Origin: Mauremys mutica
Lineage: Eukaryota; Chordata; Testudines; Geoemydidae
DNA length: 64,000 nt
NCBI RefSeq assembly: GCF_020497125.1
Contig: NC_059087.1
Location: forward strand, 19,129,925 to 19,193,924
Direction of reading: 5' to 3'
The notes under the pieces are model-generated. The model made no database searches. It saw nothing but the letters and a program-made list of their open reading frames with translations, and was not told the DNA's origin. Positions within the stretch are counted from its first letter, which is position 1; every line of letters begins with the position of its first letter. Made by a program: the position numbers and the translations under genes. Of this stretch, positions 40,600 to 51,817 are shown one piece after another.

Positions 40600-41545
40600 T
40601 GGCCTAACGCTTATCAAGTTTTTTGTAGGCATCGCGGCAAAGGAGAGTTTTGCGGAAGGGGTTGATGGAAGATAATGAGGCAGCTTTGTGGATGTTTATG
40701 TCGATGTTTATGGGGAGCCCCTTCCAACTGTGAGGAGCAGCGTGGGAGAAAGCACAAAGGTGCTTGTTTGAAAACATACCAAGTAGCTAATCGAGGATGG
40801 CACCAGGGGCCGATCGGAGGGGAGGGACATCTTGACCAGGAATGAAAGCTGATGGGGAGAGTAGGGACTGTGAAGGGCTTGAAAGTAGGGGGGAAGCCAA
40901 GTAGCTTATGTTTCATGTGCTAGAGAAGGGGGAACCCGGGGAGGGATGCAAAGAGAGGGATGACACAGTCACAGTGACGGGCTATGAAAATGATCTTTCC
41001 CGTGCTGTTTTGAAGACAAGATTGTATTTGTCAAGGGCAGAGAGAAGAACGTTGCAGGAGTTGAGATGTGAGATGATGAGAGCTTGGATGAGAATTTTGA
41101 CTGTCTGGATGGATAACAAAGGCCGTATATTATAAATATTGTTCAGAAAGAATCAGCAAGGTTTGGACATAGCCTGGACCTAGAGGGAGGTCCAAGTCGA
41201 AGATGACACCCAGGTTACAGGCCTGAGTGAGAAGCAGGATGGTGGTGGTGTCTTTAGCGATTCAGAAAGGAGGTAGCAGGCAGGACTTGGAAGAGGAGGG
41301 AGATGGAGAGTTCTAGTTAGCCATATCGAGCTTGAGTTGATGGCTAGACATGTACAAGGAGATATCAGAGACCGGCCAAGATTTTAGTTTGGACAGGAGG
41401 TGACAGGTCTGGAGTAGAGAGGAAGATCCATAAGTCTTCAGTGCACAGATGGCAGTTTAATGTGTGTCTGAGGGTGAAATGACCCAGAAATGAGCCCAGA
41501 GACATCAGAGAAGGGGACCAAGGACAGAGCCCTGTATGACGGATA
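40600..41545. repeat. Possible old interspersed repeat of about 0.95 kb
   Basis: Purine-rich + strand text such as GAGGGATGACACAGTCACAG, GGCCGTATATTATAAATATT and GAAGATGACACCCAGGTTAC reads like a dispersed amniote repeat I have seen before, but I cannot name its class or find its ends. Only short frames, no protein domain. Confidence 0.35.
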
Positions 41546-41843
41546 GTGGAATATTTTGTAGTAGGTGTCCCTCCCCCCCCCCAGTTTCATGTGTGCAAAG
41601 ACTGATAAATGTATCTGATCATTCCTGTGACACACATGAAGTTTACTGAGAATTATAAAAATGCCATAGCCAAGGAAGTTTTTCTGAGCACCTCCACCTG
41701 CCTTTGTCACTGAAGGTGTCAGCTGTCTTAGGAAAAACATAGATTAGATTTAGTGAGAGTGCTGTGACATGTCAAAGAGCAGTCATTGTGCGACAGCGGG
41801 AGAAATTAACTATTGTCTACAACATTCCAGGAAGTTCTTAGTG

Positions 41844-43002
41844 ATTACTGTGATGGGATCCCTGGGGTGCAGCCGGGGACTGTGGGACCGCTGTGCCCCC
41901 TTAACTCCCCAACCTGGGCGCTCTCTCACAATGCTTTGCTAGTGACAAGCAGCAAGCCCCTCCAGGTGCTGTTATCAGCACAACGGTATGTGGAGCTCCA
42001 CACCCAGCTAGATTGCATGGAATGCTCCCAGAGCCACTCATGAATCACACACATAAAGGCACCAGCCAAATTCCCACAGTTCCCAGCCTTGTACCTCAGG
42101 AATATAAGGACAAGCAGTGCAAATTTATTAATTGCTTCACCACTTCATGGATGGAAAGTTGGATATGCCCCAGCCTTTGTAAACCTGAGCAAACACCCTT
42201 ACCAAACACTTCAGGCAAACTCACTGGTAAAGATAAACAGTCAAACACATTTATTGACAACAAAAGGTAGATTTTAAGTGATTATAAGTGATAGGCAAAA
42301 AGTCAGAGGTAGTTACCAAAATGAAATAAAATGTAAGCACACAGTCTAAACTCTCAACCCGATTAGACTGGGCAACATCTAGATTAAGCCGTTTTTCTCA
42401 CCCCACTAGATGCCGTAGTTCAGAGTACACAGGTTTCACCCTCGAGACCTGAGCCAGTCCCCTCTCTTGGAGTCTTCAGTCTTGTGAGTGTCCTTGTTGC
42501 TTGCAGAGTAGGTGAGGGAAGGAGAAAGGCCCAGCAAGTGGCCACTGTGCTCTGTTTGATACCTTTAGTCCATGTGCTTGGAGAACACAAGTCCAGGCAT
42601 GTCTGGGGGGGCATTGCTGAGTCCCCAGGCAAGGTTAAGCAATTCCCCTGGGCTGGCTTTGTGCAGGTGAGTCCTTGACTTCTAACTCCCTTGCTGGACA
42701 ATGGCTGGTGATGTCTGTTCAGTACCCACCTGGGCACTGGTTACCTCTTCCCTTGTCATTGTCTCTGGAGAGCTAGGATCTGGGTGCTTCCCAAACCCAC
42801 AGCATATTTTAGTGAAAACTATACAACACGATTCTTATAACTTCATATGCATTGATGAGGTAGAACAATGGCTTTCAGCAGGTCATAACCTTTCCCCTGG
42901 TACCTCAAACGGCCTGCTTTATATGCAATATCACAATTATATAGAGATGTGGAATAGGAGGGTTACAGGGTGCTCCCCTGAGGTATAGAATGTCACAATT
43001 AC
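41844..43002 (-). mobile_element. Solo LTR, 1149 bp, with 5-bp target duplication
   Basis: The element 41849-42997 runs TGTGATGGG ... AATGTCACA (TG...CA with inverted TGTGA/TCACA ends) and is flanked by ATTAC on both sides (41844-41848, 42998-43002). Read on the minus strand it has a TATAAA-like box (complement of GCTTTATATGC, about 42916-42926) and AATAAA signals (complement of TTTATT at about 42126 and 42250), giving the likely orientation. No internal coding region is attached, so it is a recombination-derived solo LTR of an endogenous retrovirus or gypsy-type element. Confidence 0.82.
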
Positions 43003-43824
43003 ATCTATTGAACAGTGAGACAACCCAGGCCCTACTCCTTCAAGTGGCTCCGTGTATGGGAACCGCTGAATGCTGCAGGGCCCTGTGCACTGGGGTTCTT
43101 CTGCATGGGCCAGACATCTTGCAGGAGCAGGGCCTTAGTTAGTGAGGGCAGAGATGGATTAAACCTATAAGGTGTCTGCACCAATGTCCAGTTTGTGTTG
43201 GGAACTGCAGGTCGTATTCTGGGTACGGGCTTGGTTCTACCCCCACTCCAGGCACAGGACCTACATTTGGTTTGGATTGTTTAAAACACAGAATGAGTCT
43301 CTTCCATAAGTAAATGAGGGAAACACAGCAGATCAATAATGACAGAGAACACTGAGCAACCGTCCTCCCCAGAATCCATCTGTGAAAACCATTACACCCA
43401 CATCGTAAATCTTTTGGTACGAGGGAACGGAACGTTGTGATCACAGGTTTTTGTCTGGCACCAGGAGCCTTTGCTTTGTGGCTCTCTGGTCTTCTGCCAT
43501 TAGCTCGTAACTACAGGATTTTTATTGTAAAAGAAAAGGTTATTTTTTAAAATAGAACTTGTTAAAGGGCATCCGGAAAATCTTCTGTGACGTGAGCACA
43601 TCAGCAAATTCTACCTTCTCTTTTTCTCCCATTTTTTAAAAATTGAAATAATATTTAAAGTAAATAAATACTCTAGCAGAAGTCTGATTTCAATAGCCTG
43701 TAAGGCAAAATACTCTTCTTCTACATATGTAGGACATATGACTTATGGCACTATGTTAAATCAATAACTATAATTTAATAACTTCAAAATAAATAGCTGT
43801 CAGACAATAGTCAATGGATTAGGG

Positions 43825-44234
43825 CAGTGACTCTCAATCTTTCCAGACCACTGTTCCCTTTCAGGAGTCCGATTTGTCTTGCGTATCCCCAAGTTTCACC
43901 TCACTTTAAAACTAGTTGCTTACAAAATCAGACATGAAAAGACAAAAGTGCCACAGAACACTAGTACTGAAAAATTGCCGACTTTCTCATTTTACCATGT
44001 AATTATAAAATTAATTGATTGGAATATGAATATTGTACTTACATTTCAGTTTGTGGTATAGAGAGCAGTATAAACAAGCCATTGTCTGTATGAAATTTTA
44101 GTTTGTACTGACTTCGCTAGTGATTTTTGTGTAGCCTGTTGTAAAACTAGGCAAATATCTAGATGAGTTGCTGTATCCTGTGGAAGACCTCTGTGTATCC
44201 CAGGTGTACATGTACCCCTGGTTGAGAACCACTG
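43825..44234. mobile_element. hAT-type non-autonomous element
   Basis: CAGTGACTCTCAATCTTTCC and TACCCCTGGTTGAGAACCACTG form imperfect inverted termini (CAGTGrYTCTCAAyC). Flanks GATTAGGG / GCTTATCG agree at 5 of 8 positions, a decayed 8-bp duplication. The interior is AT-rich and non-coding. Confidence 0.72.
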
Positions 44235-44268
44235 GCTTATCGTAGTAAATATAAAGATTAATTTTGTA

Positions 44269-44400
44269 GGCCCTGATTCAGCAAGGAACTGAAGCACATA
44301 CCTAACTTTAAACATGTAAGTAGTCCCATTAAATCAAGCTTATACTTATTCATATGCTTAAAGTTACACATATGCGTCAGTGCCCTGCTGAATCAGGGCC
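44269..44400. mobile_element. Short palindromic MITE (GGCCCTGATTCAGCA family)
   Basis: Exact inverted termini GGCCCTGATTCAGCA and TGCTGAATCAGGGCC enclose 102 bp that is also partly self-complementary (CTTTAAACATGTAAG ... CATATGCTTAAAG). Confidence 0.8.
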
Positions 44401-46010
44401 AAAGCTGGGTTAGTTTCATGCGGTTGTTGCCGTAAAAGTCGCTGTGACTGTATTTCAGTATTTCTTGTTATAATTTTGGATTTTATCATTTATTTCTGGA
44501 CACAAACGATGCCATAAAAATATGTAGTGTGTGCTGTTAAGGGCATCTCTTCAGAGTTAGTTACAGCTTTGAAATCATCACTGCAACATAGATGCATAGG
44601 CCCAGCCTAGGTGTCTAGAGGTAGAATTTTATGCAGTAGTCTGGATTCTACCGGAGCAGAGCAATCAATCCACAACGACTAATCTACTGGAGACATCATG
44701 CCTTTTTCCTGGAAAGTGTCCACAAACAGCTTGTGGTGTTCAGTTTTTGGACTGAACCATTGAATTCTGGTCCATAGATTGCAATGAATGACTCAAAAAC
44801 AAATATCCAAAATTCAAGGGGCATTGGCTCATTTTGATTGGATGTGTAGGCCACATGATATTATTTCTCTACTCTGATTGGATTAGTTTAACACTTAGGT
44901 TTAGGATTCCAGTGCAAATGCCCCAAGTCTGAGCTAGAAATTTGCTTTCTGGAAATATTCTCCAGTATTCACCTAATGCTTGTGTCTTTCGGCAAGCATA
45001 TCTGCCATTGGAAGCGTGCAGCAGAACAGCAGTGTGAAGGGAAAACACACAGATGCGTAAATATAGTAACTGAGAATTCAACACCTTTATTTGAATGAAC
45101 ATTAAAGAGCAATCCTTGCTGGATTTTCTCAGCTCTGCTGGTATCTGGTTCAGGTTCCAGATTTGGGCTCTCAGTGCTCAACCTGGCAGAGGACGGTGGC
45201 AGCTCTCTAGGAGGCTGATCCGAATCCCATTGAGTCATTACCTAAGTGGATGTTGCATCCAGTCAAGGCTAACATGTAGATTCACTAGTATGAATGTCCA
45301 TCCTCCCCGGGGAAAGGGGTAGAAAGGGGACGGGAGGCAAATAGGTAACTGAGCAGGACAGTGGTCCTAAGCCTTTCAAAAGTGACTAGTAATTTTGGGT
45401 GCCTAACTTGAGATACCTCAAAGGGCCCTGATTTTCCCAGGCTGAGCATTTTCTGGAAGTCAGGCCCCTTTAGGGGGTCTCAAACTGGACACCAGCAGAG
45501 GGAGAGGCCCAAATTCACTGAAGAGAGTTTGAACCAACAGGATTCCGTGGTTAGACAGCCGGCCTGAGTTACTGGGCTGCACAAGGTGCTCCATCAAGGA
45601 CGGCAGAAATTCCCTCGTGATCAATTATTCACCAAACAGTACTCATATGCGCTCACCGATGTAATAGTAACAGATTGACGCTGACGGAGAAAAATAATTA
45701 AATGCTTTGTACAAGGACTGCAGAGTTAAAACAACTGGTCGATTCCCTGGCTCATGCCACACGCTAGATGTGTGAACAGCGCCTGGAAAAGAAAGCCGTT
45801 CCTCAGGGGCCAGATTCTGGCCTTCTTACTTCACCTGAGCAGGGTCGTCGTCCTCAAGCAGTTACGCTGACGTTCACTGGACTCAAGAGAAAGGGTTTTG
45901 CAATCAGAGCACACCAGCAGGATTTCCTTGCTATTTACCTGCTCCAAAGCTGATTGAAGCCACCGGAACAGCCTCCCCCCCGATTTCAGTGAGCTTTGGG
46001 TCAAACCCTG
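44401..46010. other. Intergenic DNA with an old repeat fragment at about 45385-45490
   Basis: AGGGCCCTGATTTTCCCAGG and GGAAGTCAGGCCCCTTTAGG belong to the dispersed family noted at 40225. No gene recognised. Confidence 0.4.
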
Positions 46011-46017
46011 TTTCTAT

Positions 46018-46237
46018 AGCAGGCCCAGGGCCGGCTCCAGACCCCAGCGCGCCAAGCGCGTGCTTGGGGTGGCGTGCCGCGGGAGGTCCACCGGAGCCGT
46101 GGGAGCAGCGGACCCTCCGCAGGCACGTCTGCAGAAGGTCCACCGGAGCCGCGGGACCGGCGACCGCCAGAGCGCCCTCCGCAGAGTGCCGCCCTGCTTG
46201 GGGCAGCGCAATTCCTAGAGCCGCCCCTGAGCAGGCT
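46018..46237. mobile_element. hAT-type MITE (CAGGGGCGGCTC family) with 8-bp duplication
   Basis: The element (46026-46229) is bounded by CAGGGCCGGCTCCAG and CTAGAGCCGCCCCTG and flanked by AGCAGGCC / AGCAGGCT (7 of 8). The interior shares the GTCCACCGGAGCCG units of the copy at 39073. Confidence 0.88.
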
Positions 46238-46611
46238 CAGCAAGGAAAGGCTGATCTGCACATGATGCCAGTGCCAGCGGGTGTGTAGAAAAAGAGCCAT
46301 CACCTGTGGCAGCTGGAGCTGGCAGGCTCAGCACCCTGCCAGGTGGCTGGACGGGTCAGGCCTGAATAGAGCTTTTCTAAATTCCTTCGAATCGCTACTG
46401 TGCGTCTCAGCATTTATTTACCTTCCTTTCACGTGTTCACAGGCGGTAGCTATAAGAGACAGTGGGGACTGGGCACCTGGCTTTCAGAGATGCCAAGTAC
46501 CCATTATTCCAAATAAAAGTGCTGGGAGCTGCGGATGCCCCACGCCTCTGTCACTCAGGGCTTTGAATACAGTCTCCCTGCCTTTCTATTTGAGTAGCTG
46601 GTGTCCGGATC

Positions 46612-46948
46612 CCATAGATCAGCGGTTCTCCAAATGTGGGTCGGGACCCTGTTTTAAGGCGGTCACCAGGACTGGTGTTAGATGGGCTGGGGCCTGGGGC
46701 CGAAGCCTGAGCCGCTTCAGCCCTGGGTAGCAGGGCTCAGGCTTTGGCTTCAGCCCTGGGCGGCGGGTATCAGGCTACAGGGCCCCTGCCAAGGGTTGAA
46801 GTCCTTGGGCTTGGCCCCCCCCACCCCGCGGGGCAGCAGGGCTCAGGTGGGTTCAGGCTTTGGGCCCCCCTCGTGGGGTCGGGTTGCCATTTTTGTTGTC
46901 AGAAGGGGGGTCACGGTGCCATGGTGTTTGAGAACCGCTGGCTTAGAT
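46612..46948. mobile_element. hAT-type element
   Basis: The element (46620-46940) has CAGCGGTTCTCCAAATG and GTTTGAGAACCGCTG as inverted termini and flanks CCATAGAT / GCTTAGAT (6 of 8). The interior is GC-rich with CAGCCCTGGG units. Confidence 0.8.
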
Positions 46949-47251
46949 CAAGGCTGGACATAGATTGGTCCTGCCCAGGGATGACCTCATGACCATGCCC
47001 CCTCTACTAAGCCAGCGAGGTGGCTTGGTCTCCACCTGCACTGCCCAGTGCTAAAGCATCTGAGAGACCCAGCGAAAACGTGAAATGTTCCGGCAGCTGC
47101 TACTTCTCCCTGCCCTGCAGTTGGACTGATACCCAGGGATCCCAGAAATCCGTTTGCCAGGGGAAGATGCAGAAAAATGCAGAGTTTGTGTTTTTACAGA
47201 GAATCTTTACTTCTTACATTTTGTGGAAAAAATAAAACCAGATATTAACTG

Positions 47252-47423
47252 CAGTAGAACCCTGTTCATCAGAGCCTCCATTACCCAGCTCTCCATGTTA
47301 ACCAAACCGGGGCTGACAGCCCGAAGCCTGATGCCCTTTGCCCATTCTCCGGATTATCCAAATTTGTCATTATCTGATATGGCCCTGGCCCCAATTAGAT
47401 TGGATAAACGGGGTCCCACTGTA
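47252..47423. mobile_element. Tigger/pogo-like mariner MITE
   Basis: CAGTAGAACCCTGTTCATC and the complement of GATAAACGGGGTCCCACTG are inverted termini of Tigger type, with TA following the right end. The left TA has been lost or mutated. 170 bp, non-coding. Confidence 0.65.
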
Positions 47424-49490
47424 TATCAATAAAACATTGTGTTCAGCCGATACCTATACATATATCTTATGGCTAGGGAAAGTAAAGTTCAGCGTTTCAT
47501 TTCAATAGTGGAAAAACATAGATCTTTATATTTTTGTAATCAGAGAAATTTTTTTATCACGGAAAACAAGGATCCCTGCTGGTAACCCTCAGCCGCTAGT
47601 AAGGCAAGCCGGGGGTTTATCTCTTGTTATGGGCAATAGCTGTAAATGGCATCAAACGAGGGCTCCCTTTGTCCAGTAATTGAAAAGGGCATCCCAGCAT
47701 TTCATTAAAATAGCAGAGGGGAGTAGGTTTAAAATGACATCTGCAATGAGAGGAATGAGAGGAAAATACCGTCACAACTCACGCTATAAGTACCGAGGAA
47801 GGCCTGTGCGTAGGATCAGATCACACCCAATGCAAGCCCCTTAATGATATTATTCCAGAGCATGATGTGGATGCTGGTTCAAAAGGCCCAGAACCTCCAA
47901 GATATTTAGGCGCTTATCTCCCATTGACTCAATGGGAGTTGGGCACGTACGTATCTTGGCGGATCTGGGCAAAAGGGACACATGGAGTGGTTTAGAATTA
48001 AGCAAGGAGGAAGGTTTGATTCCCCTACTATAATTGAAATGGACATGTCCTTGCCCCCATTTCATTTTCAGGCACGTTACTAGAGATGTAAAGCAATCTA
48101 CTGAGCTCCTAGCTAACTCTGTGCTCGGTGCATCTGCAGCCTGATCTGCAACTACCAAAATACCTTGTACTCTGTGGTGCTCTTACTCAACACCTCTTAA
48201 ATCAAGCTATCCCCTGGGCAGGTTATTAATGCATGAGCAGCACTGCCGAGCTGCCCACCCCCTCACCACATGCACACGGATAACAATATATACTAGGGAT
48301 GGGGTAGGCCACGAGATTTGAACCCAGATCTGGATTTCAAACATTCCAAAATTGGGGAGTATTCAGATCTGTCTTTCTAGCTGTTTCTCGGGTGCCTATC
48401 ATCTAAGCACCATTTTGGTTTGGCTCATTATTGAGTTTGACCAATCTAGGGGTTTGGTTTGGCCAGCTACAAAGATGAACCGTTTGGCTCTGGATCCTGC
48501 CCTGGATTTCAACATATGTTAAGGTTCCAGAGTTTTGGTCTCAACCCACCTGTATTCCTCCAGTTCGGTTATCTCACCCCCTGCCCCCTCCCCAACCTTT
48601 CACTAAGTAGTAATAGCACATCCCCAGTGAACCATAAGCATTGTGATTTAAGCATTATACTTCTACGTATACCACCTCTTGTTTCAGTGTAACATTTCCC
48701 CTTCAACTGCTGCAGCCTTGAGCAGTTACTAGGTAAGTTGCACATCATTGACACAGCCTTTTGGTTGTGTTACATAGTGCAATCGTCTCTGTAGATCCTA
48801 AATGACACGTGGGAGCCCTCGCCTTTCAGGAATCCCCACCCAAGGAGAAGACTGAAAGCTACTGTTGTAATTTAGCAATTTGCAGCTGTACCAACTCTGT
48901 GCTGTCCCCGGAACACCTCCTAGCAATGCGCCATATTGTTGCTTAGCATTAAATACCTGTCATAGCATCAGCCTTTCTTTACTGCAAGGTTGTTGGGGTT
49001 TTTTTAAGCGTCTGTCACTTTAACAACCAGATGCTAATTAAAAAAATTAAAGACTATACAGATTATGCGTCAGTCTGCCCATAAAGAGGAGTTTAAAAGC
49101 CACTGCTCTGGCTTGAAACAACAGTATGGCCAGTCATTGCTCCACAGAGAGTAGCCCTGGAAGGAATCAGAGACTGCATTTCTGCGCTGGCTGCGGTATA
49201 CCCATCTGGGGGACACCTAGGCTTCCGTGCAGAGCTGTGTGCTCCTTCCCTGCAGGGCACCACGGTGTGCAAATTTCCTGGCGCTCGTGCCGGCTACAGG
49301 ATCTGTGCTCTGCAGTGATCTCTGCTGCCCACGAATTCGATGCTGGTGCCTCAGTATTTTACACAGTGCTTGGCTAGTTCCCTCTCCCAACATCTCCATT
49401 CAGATAGGATTGGGGTGGGGGGTGGGGGGAGGTTGCTCTGTAGGCAGAACAAAAGCCCATTGCCCGTCCGCTCCCCTGCCTGGCTCGCTC
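47424..49490. other. Intergenic DNA, no gene recognised
   Basis: Mostly AT-rich. GGCGCTTATCTCCCATTGAC near 47910 is a common small repeat phrase. No splice-supported exon or coding frame stands out. Confidence 0.4.
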
Positions 49491-49499
49491 AGTGGGCTG

Positions 49500-50597
49500 T
49501 CACACGGTGCTGTCATGCGGTGGGTGAGGTATCACCATTCTGCTGGCCATTTTGTGGCCACAATTTCCTGTCTCCTTGTGGCCCCTGGCAGCTGGAGGTT
49601 CCATGATCTTCTTAGGCTGCTTCTTGCTAGCGGGTTTCAGGGGGTTTGCAGGGGGTAGAAAGGTGCTTTTCACCTGCAAGGGATCCACAGGGTCTGAGTT
49701 GGATCGGGGCCCCAGTTTACCAGTCAGGGCTTTTTGGGCTGTGACGAGGGTCATGGCTCGGAGCAGGACTTGGTTTCTGTTGGGGCCTGGCAGCGGGCAG
49801 AGGGAGGGCACAGAGCGAGCCTTGAACTGCTCCTCCAAGGTTGGTGGGATCCTGCCCCCCGGCTTTTCTTTCTGTCCAGCCCTGTGGTAGGTGCCTTTCA
49901 GTTGGCCAAACGTGGCCTCCTCCTGCTCTTCCAGTGGGCTCAGCTCCGAGGGCAGCGGAGCGTGATGCTCGCCGTGAGCTTGCAGGGTCTCACGCAGGCT
50001 GTTCAGCTCCTTGGTCACATCCTTCCTCACGGCCTCGATGCTGGCAGTCACCTCCCCTCTCAGTGCTGCCAGCTCCTTCTGCAGCTTCTTCTCCACCTCT
50101 GCAGGGAGCTCCCAGGCGTAGCCAGCAGGGTTGCTGTGCTGTCCACACACTTCACAGCCACTGTCTGTTGTGCCCTCGGGGCCTGTGCTGCCGTTTGGAG
50201 ACAGAGCTCCTCCATCATCCGCCTCCCCGTGAGTGAATTTCTCTACCAGCTCCATCACCCGGCTGCCTGGGCTGGGGTTCTCCTGCGGCTCCCTGATGGA
50301 CACCTGGGCTCGCAGCTGGCTTCGGAGCTGAGCCATTCGCTCTTCGCCTATGCTCTCTCTCTTGGGGTCTCGGGGGGTAGGGGTCTCCCCCTGCTGTTCA
50401 TCTCCAGTACCTTGGACTTCGCCTGTGTCTGGGCTCACTGAATTATTTGTTCTCCTCTGCTGCTTCCTCTCTTTGTTGTGAGCAGATGCCGTGTTCTGAG
50501 CAGAGGGGGAAGCAGGGTCCCCCTCCCTCCGCAGGCCATCGGTGATGGAATGAAGCAGACGCACATTGTTCCAAGTTTTGTTAGGCTTGGAGGCCAT
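49500..50597 (-). CDS. Unrecognised 365-aa protein, coiled-coil-like centre and PDZ-ligand-like end
   Basis: One uninterrupted frame runs from ATG (50597-50595, context GGAACATGGCC, a strong Kozak) to TGA (49502-49500). It could be a single-exon gene or the last exon of one, because a possible acceptor (GTGCACAG) lies just upstream. The N terminus is basic and polar (MASKPNKTWNNVRLLHSITD). Residues about 60-100 are Gln/Glu/Arg-rich and probably disordered. A CEVCGQH motif follows, then a charged heptad-like stretch (ELPAEVEKKLQKELAALRGE onward, about residues 160-210). The C-terminal third is Pro/Lys-rich and ends HDSTV, a class I PDZ-ligand pattern. No membrane segment or signal peptide is visible. 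Even composition and the lack of repeat hallmarks argue for a real or recently functional gene. I cannot assign a family; a domesticated transposon protein or a retrocopy remains possible. Confidence 0.55.
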   Translation of the reverse strand: MASKPNKTWNNVRLLHSITDGLRREGDPASPSAQNTASAHNKERKQQRRTNNSVSPDTGEVQGTGDEQQGETPTPRDPKRESIGEERMAQLRSQLRAQVSIREPQENPSPGSRVMELVEKFTHGEADDGGALSPNGSTGPEGTTDSGCEVCGQHSNPAGYAWELPAEVEKKLQKELAALRGEVTASIEAVRKDVTKELNSLRETLQAHGEHHAPLPSELSPLEEQEEATFGQLKGTYHRAGQKEKPGGRIPPTLEEQFKARSVPSLCPLPGPNRNQVLLRAMTLVTAQKALTGKLGPRSNSDPVDPLQVKSTFLPPANPLKPASKKQPKKIMEPPAARGHKETGNCGHKMASRMVIPHPPHDSTV

Positions 50598-50639
50598 GTT
50601 CCAGCCCTCCGAATTGCAGCTCAGCCTGTGCACAGCTGA

Positions 50640-51512
50640 CTGAGTGTTTGAGAGTGTGTAGCAGATCGTTAGTGTTGATTAACCCTGAGCTGAGACCTGG
50701 GGGATCCCAAAGGGAGAAGGAGGAGACTGGGGAGGTGCCAGAAAACCACTGCTATAGCTACTGAGAAGTGGAACCTTAACAACTGCCAACTTAGGAACAC
50801 AGAAGAGCTGAGTTGCTGGTGCAGGGAATTTCTGTTACTGTTTTCTCACCCCACTCTTGGGCCTAGGCTCTTCAACCAACCCAGATGGGAAGCTGAGATT
50901 TTAGAAACAGGGAGTGGAAATAACCCCCTCGCCCCCAGGCTGCAATCCTCTGCACAAAACCCAACATCTCTCCAGCAGGGAACGCATGGCAGCGACCGTA
51001 GTGAAATAATAGTAACGTTGGGTACAAAGGGCTAACGGTGGGATCTCCTGGGAAGAAGCTGCCTGTGCTGCAGACCATCCTGGAGAAGCAATGCTGGCCG
51101 TACACGAGAGGCCCAGTGCATGCTGGGTCTGGGAATTATAAACGTAGTGAAGTTCAGCCCAGATGGTTCGTAAAGTGGGACACTGAAGTCCTTAATGAGG
51201 CATCTGAATAACAGGGGCCTGATTTTCAAAGGGACTCTTCCAACTAAGCAAAAGTGCTCTCTGGCCTCTCCAGATCCCCAGGGGCATCAGCCAATGCCTG
51301 AGGGAGGGGCTTAGTCCCCTCCCCTCAGCACAGGATGCTGAATCCGCACAGCACAGATCAGGAGGAGGGTCGGGCAGTGGGACAATGGGTTTTCCCCTCT
51401 GGGGTGAGGGAATGTGGTGCTCTGGTACCCTGTGTACAGGGCTGGGGAAAGGCATTGTGGGCCACCTGCCAAGCTGCTCAGTGTCTCCCCAGCTGGCAGG
51501 GCTAAGGTCCTG
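50640..51512. other. 5' flank of the minus-strand ORF, no further feature recognised
   Basis: This is the upstream side of the 365-codon ORF. A pyrimidine-rich stretch ending in GTGCACAG on the minus strand (about 50634-50668) could be a splice acceptor. No CpG-rich promoter is evident next to it, which leaves its first exon, if any, unplaced. Confidence 0.35.
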
Positions 51513-51817
51513 TGTGCAACCAGGGGCAGCTCTAGCTTTTTTGCCGCCCCAAGCATGGCAGTCAGGCCGCCTTTGGTGGCTTGCCTGAGGGAGATCCCCG
51601 GTCCTGCGGATTCGGTGTGCCCACCGCTGAATTGCCGCCGAATCCACGGGACCGGCGGACCTCCCGCAGGCAAGCCACCGAATCCACGGGACCAGCGGAC
51701 CTCCCGCAGGCAAGCCTTTGAAGGCAGCCTGACTGCTGCCCTCGCAGGGACTGGCAGGGTGCCCCCCGCAGCTTGCTGCCCCAGGTGCTGGTGCCTGGAG
51801 CCGCCGCTGTGTGCAAC
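51513..51817. mobile_element. hAT-type MITE (CAGGGGCGGCTC family) with perfect 8-bp duplication
   Basis: The element (51521-51809) is bounded by CAGGGGCAGCTCTAG and CTGGAGCCGCCGCTG and flanked by TGTGCAAC on both sides. The interior has GCCGCCCCAAGCATGGC and a tandem CCACGGGACCRGCGGACCTC unit. Confidence 0.92.

Noticed and set aside
49500..50633. Start of the unknown ORF at 50633
   Set aside because: That codon is GTG; the first ATG with a good Kozak context is at 50597, which is used here.
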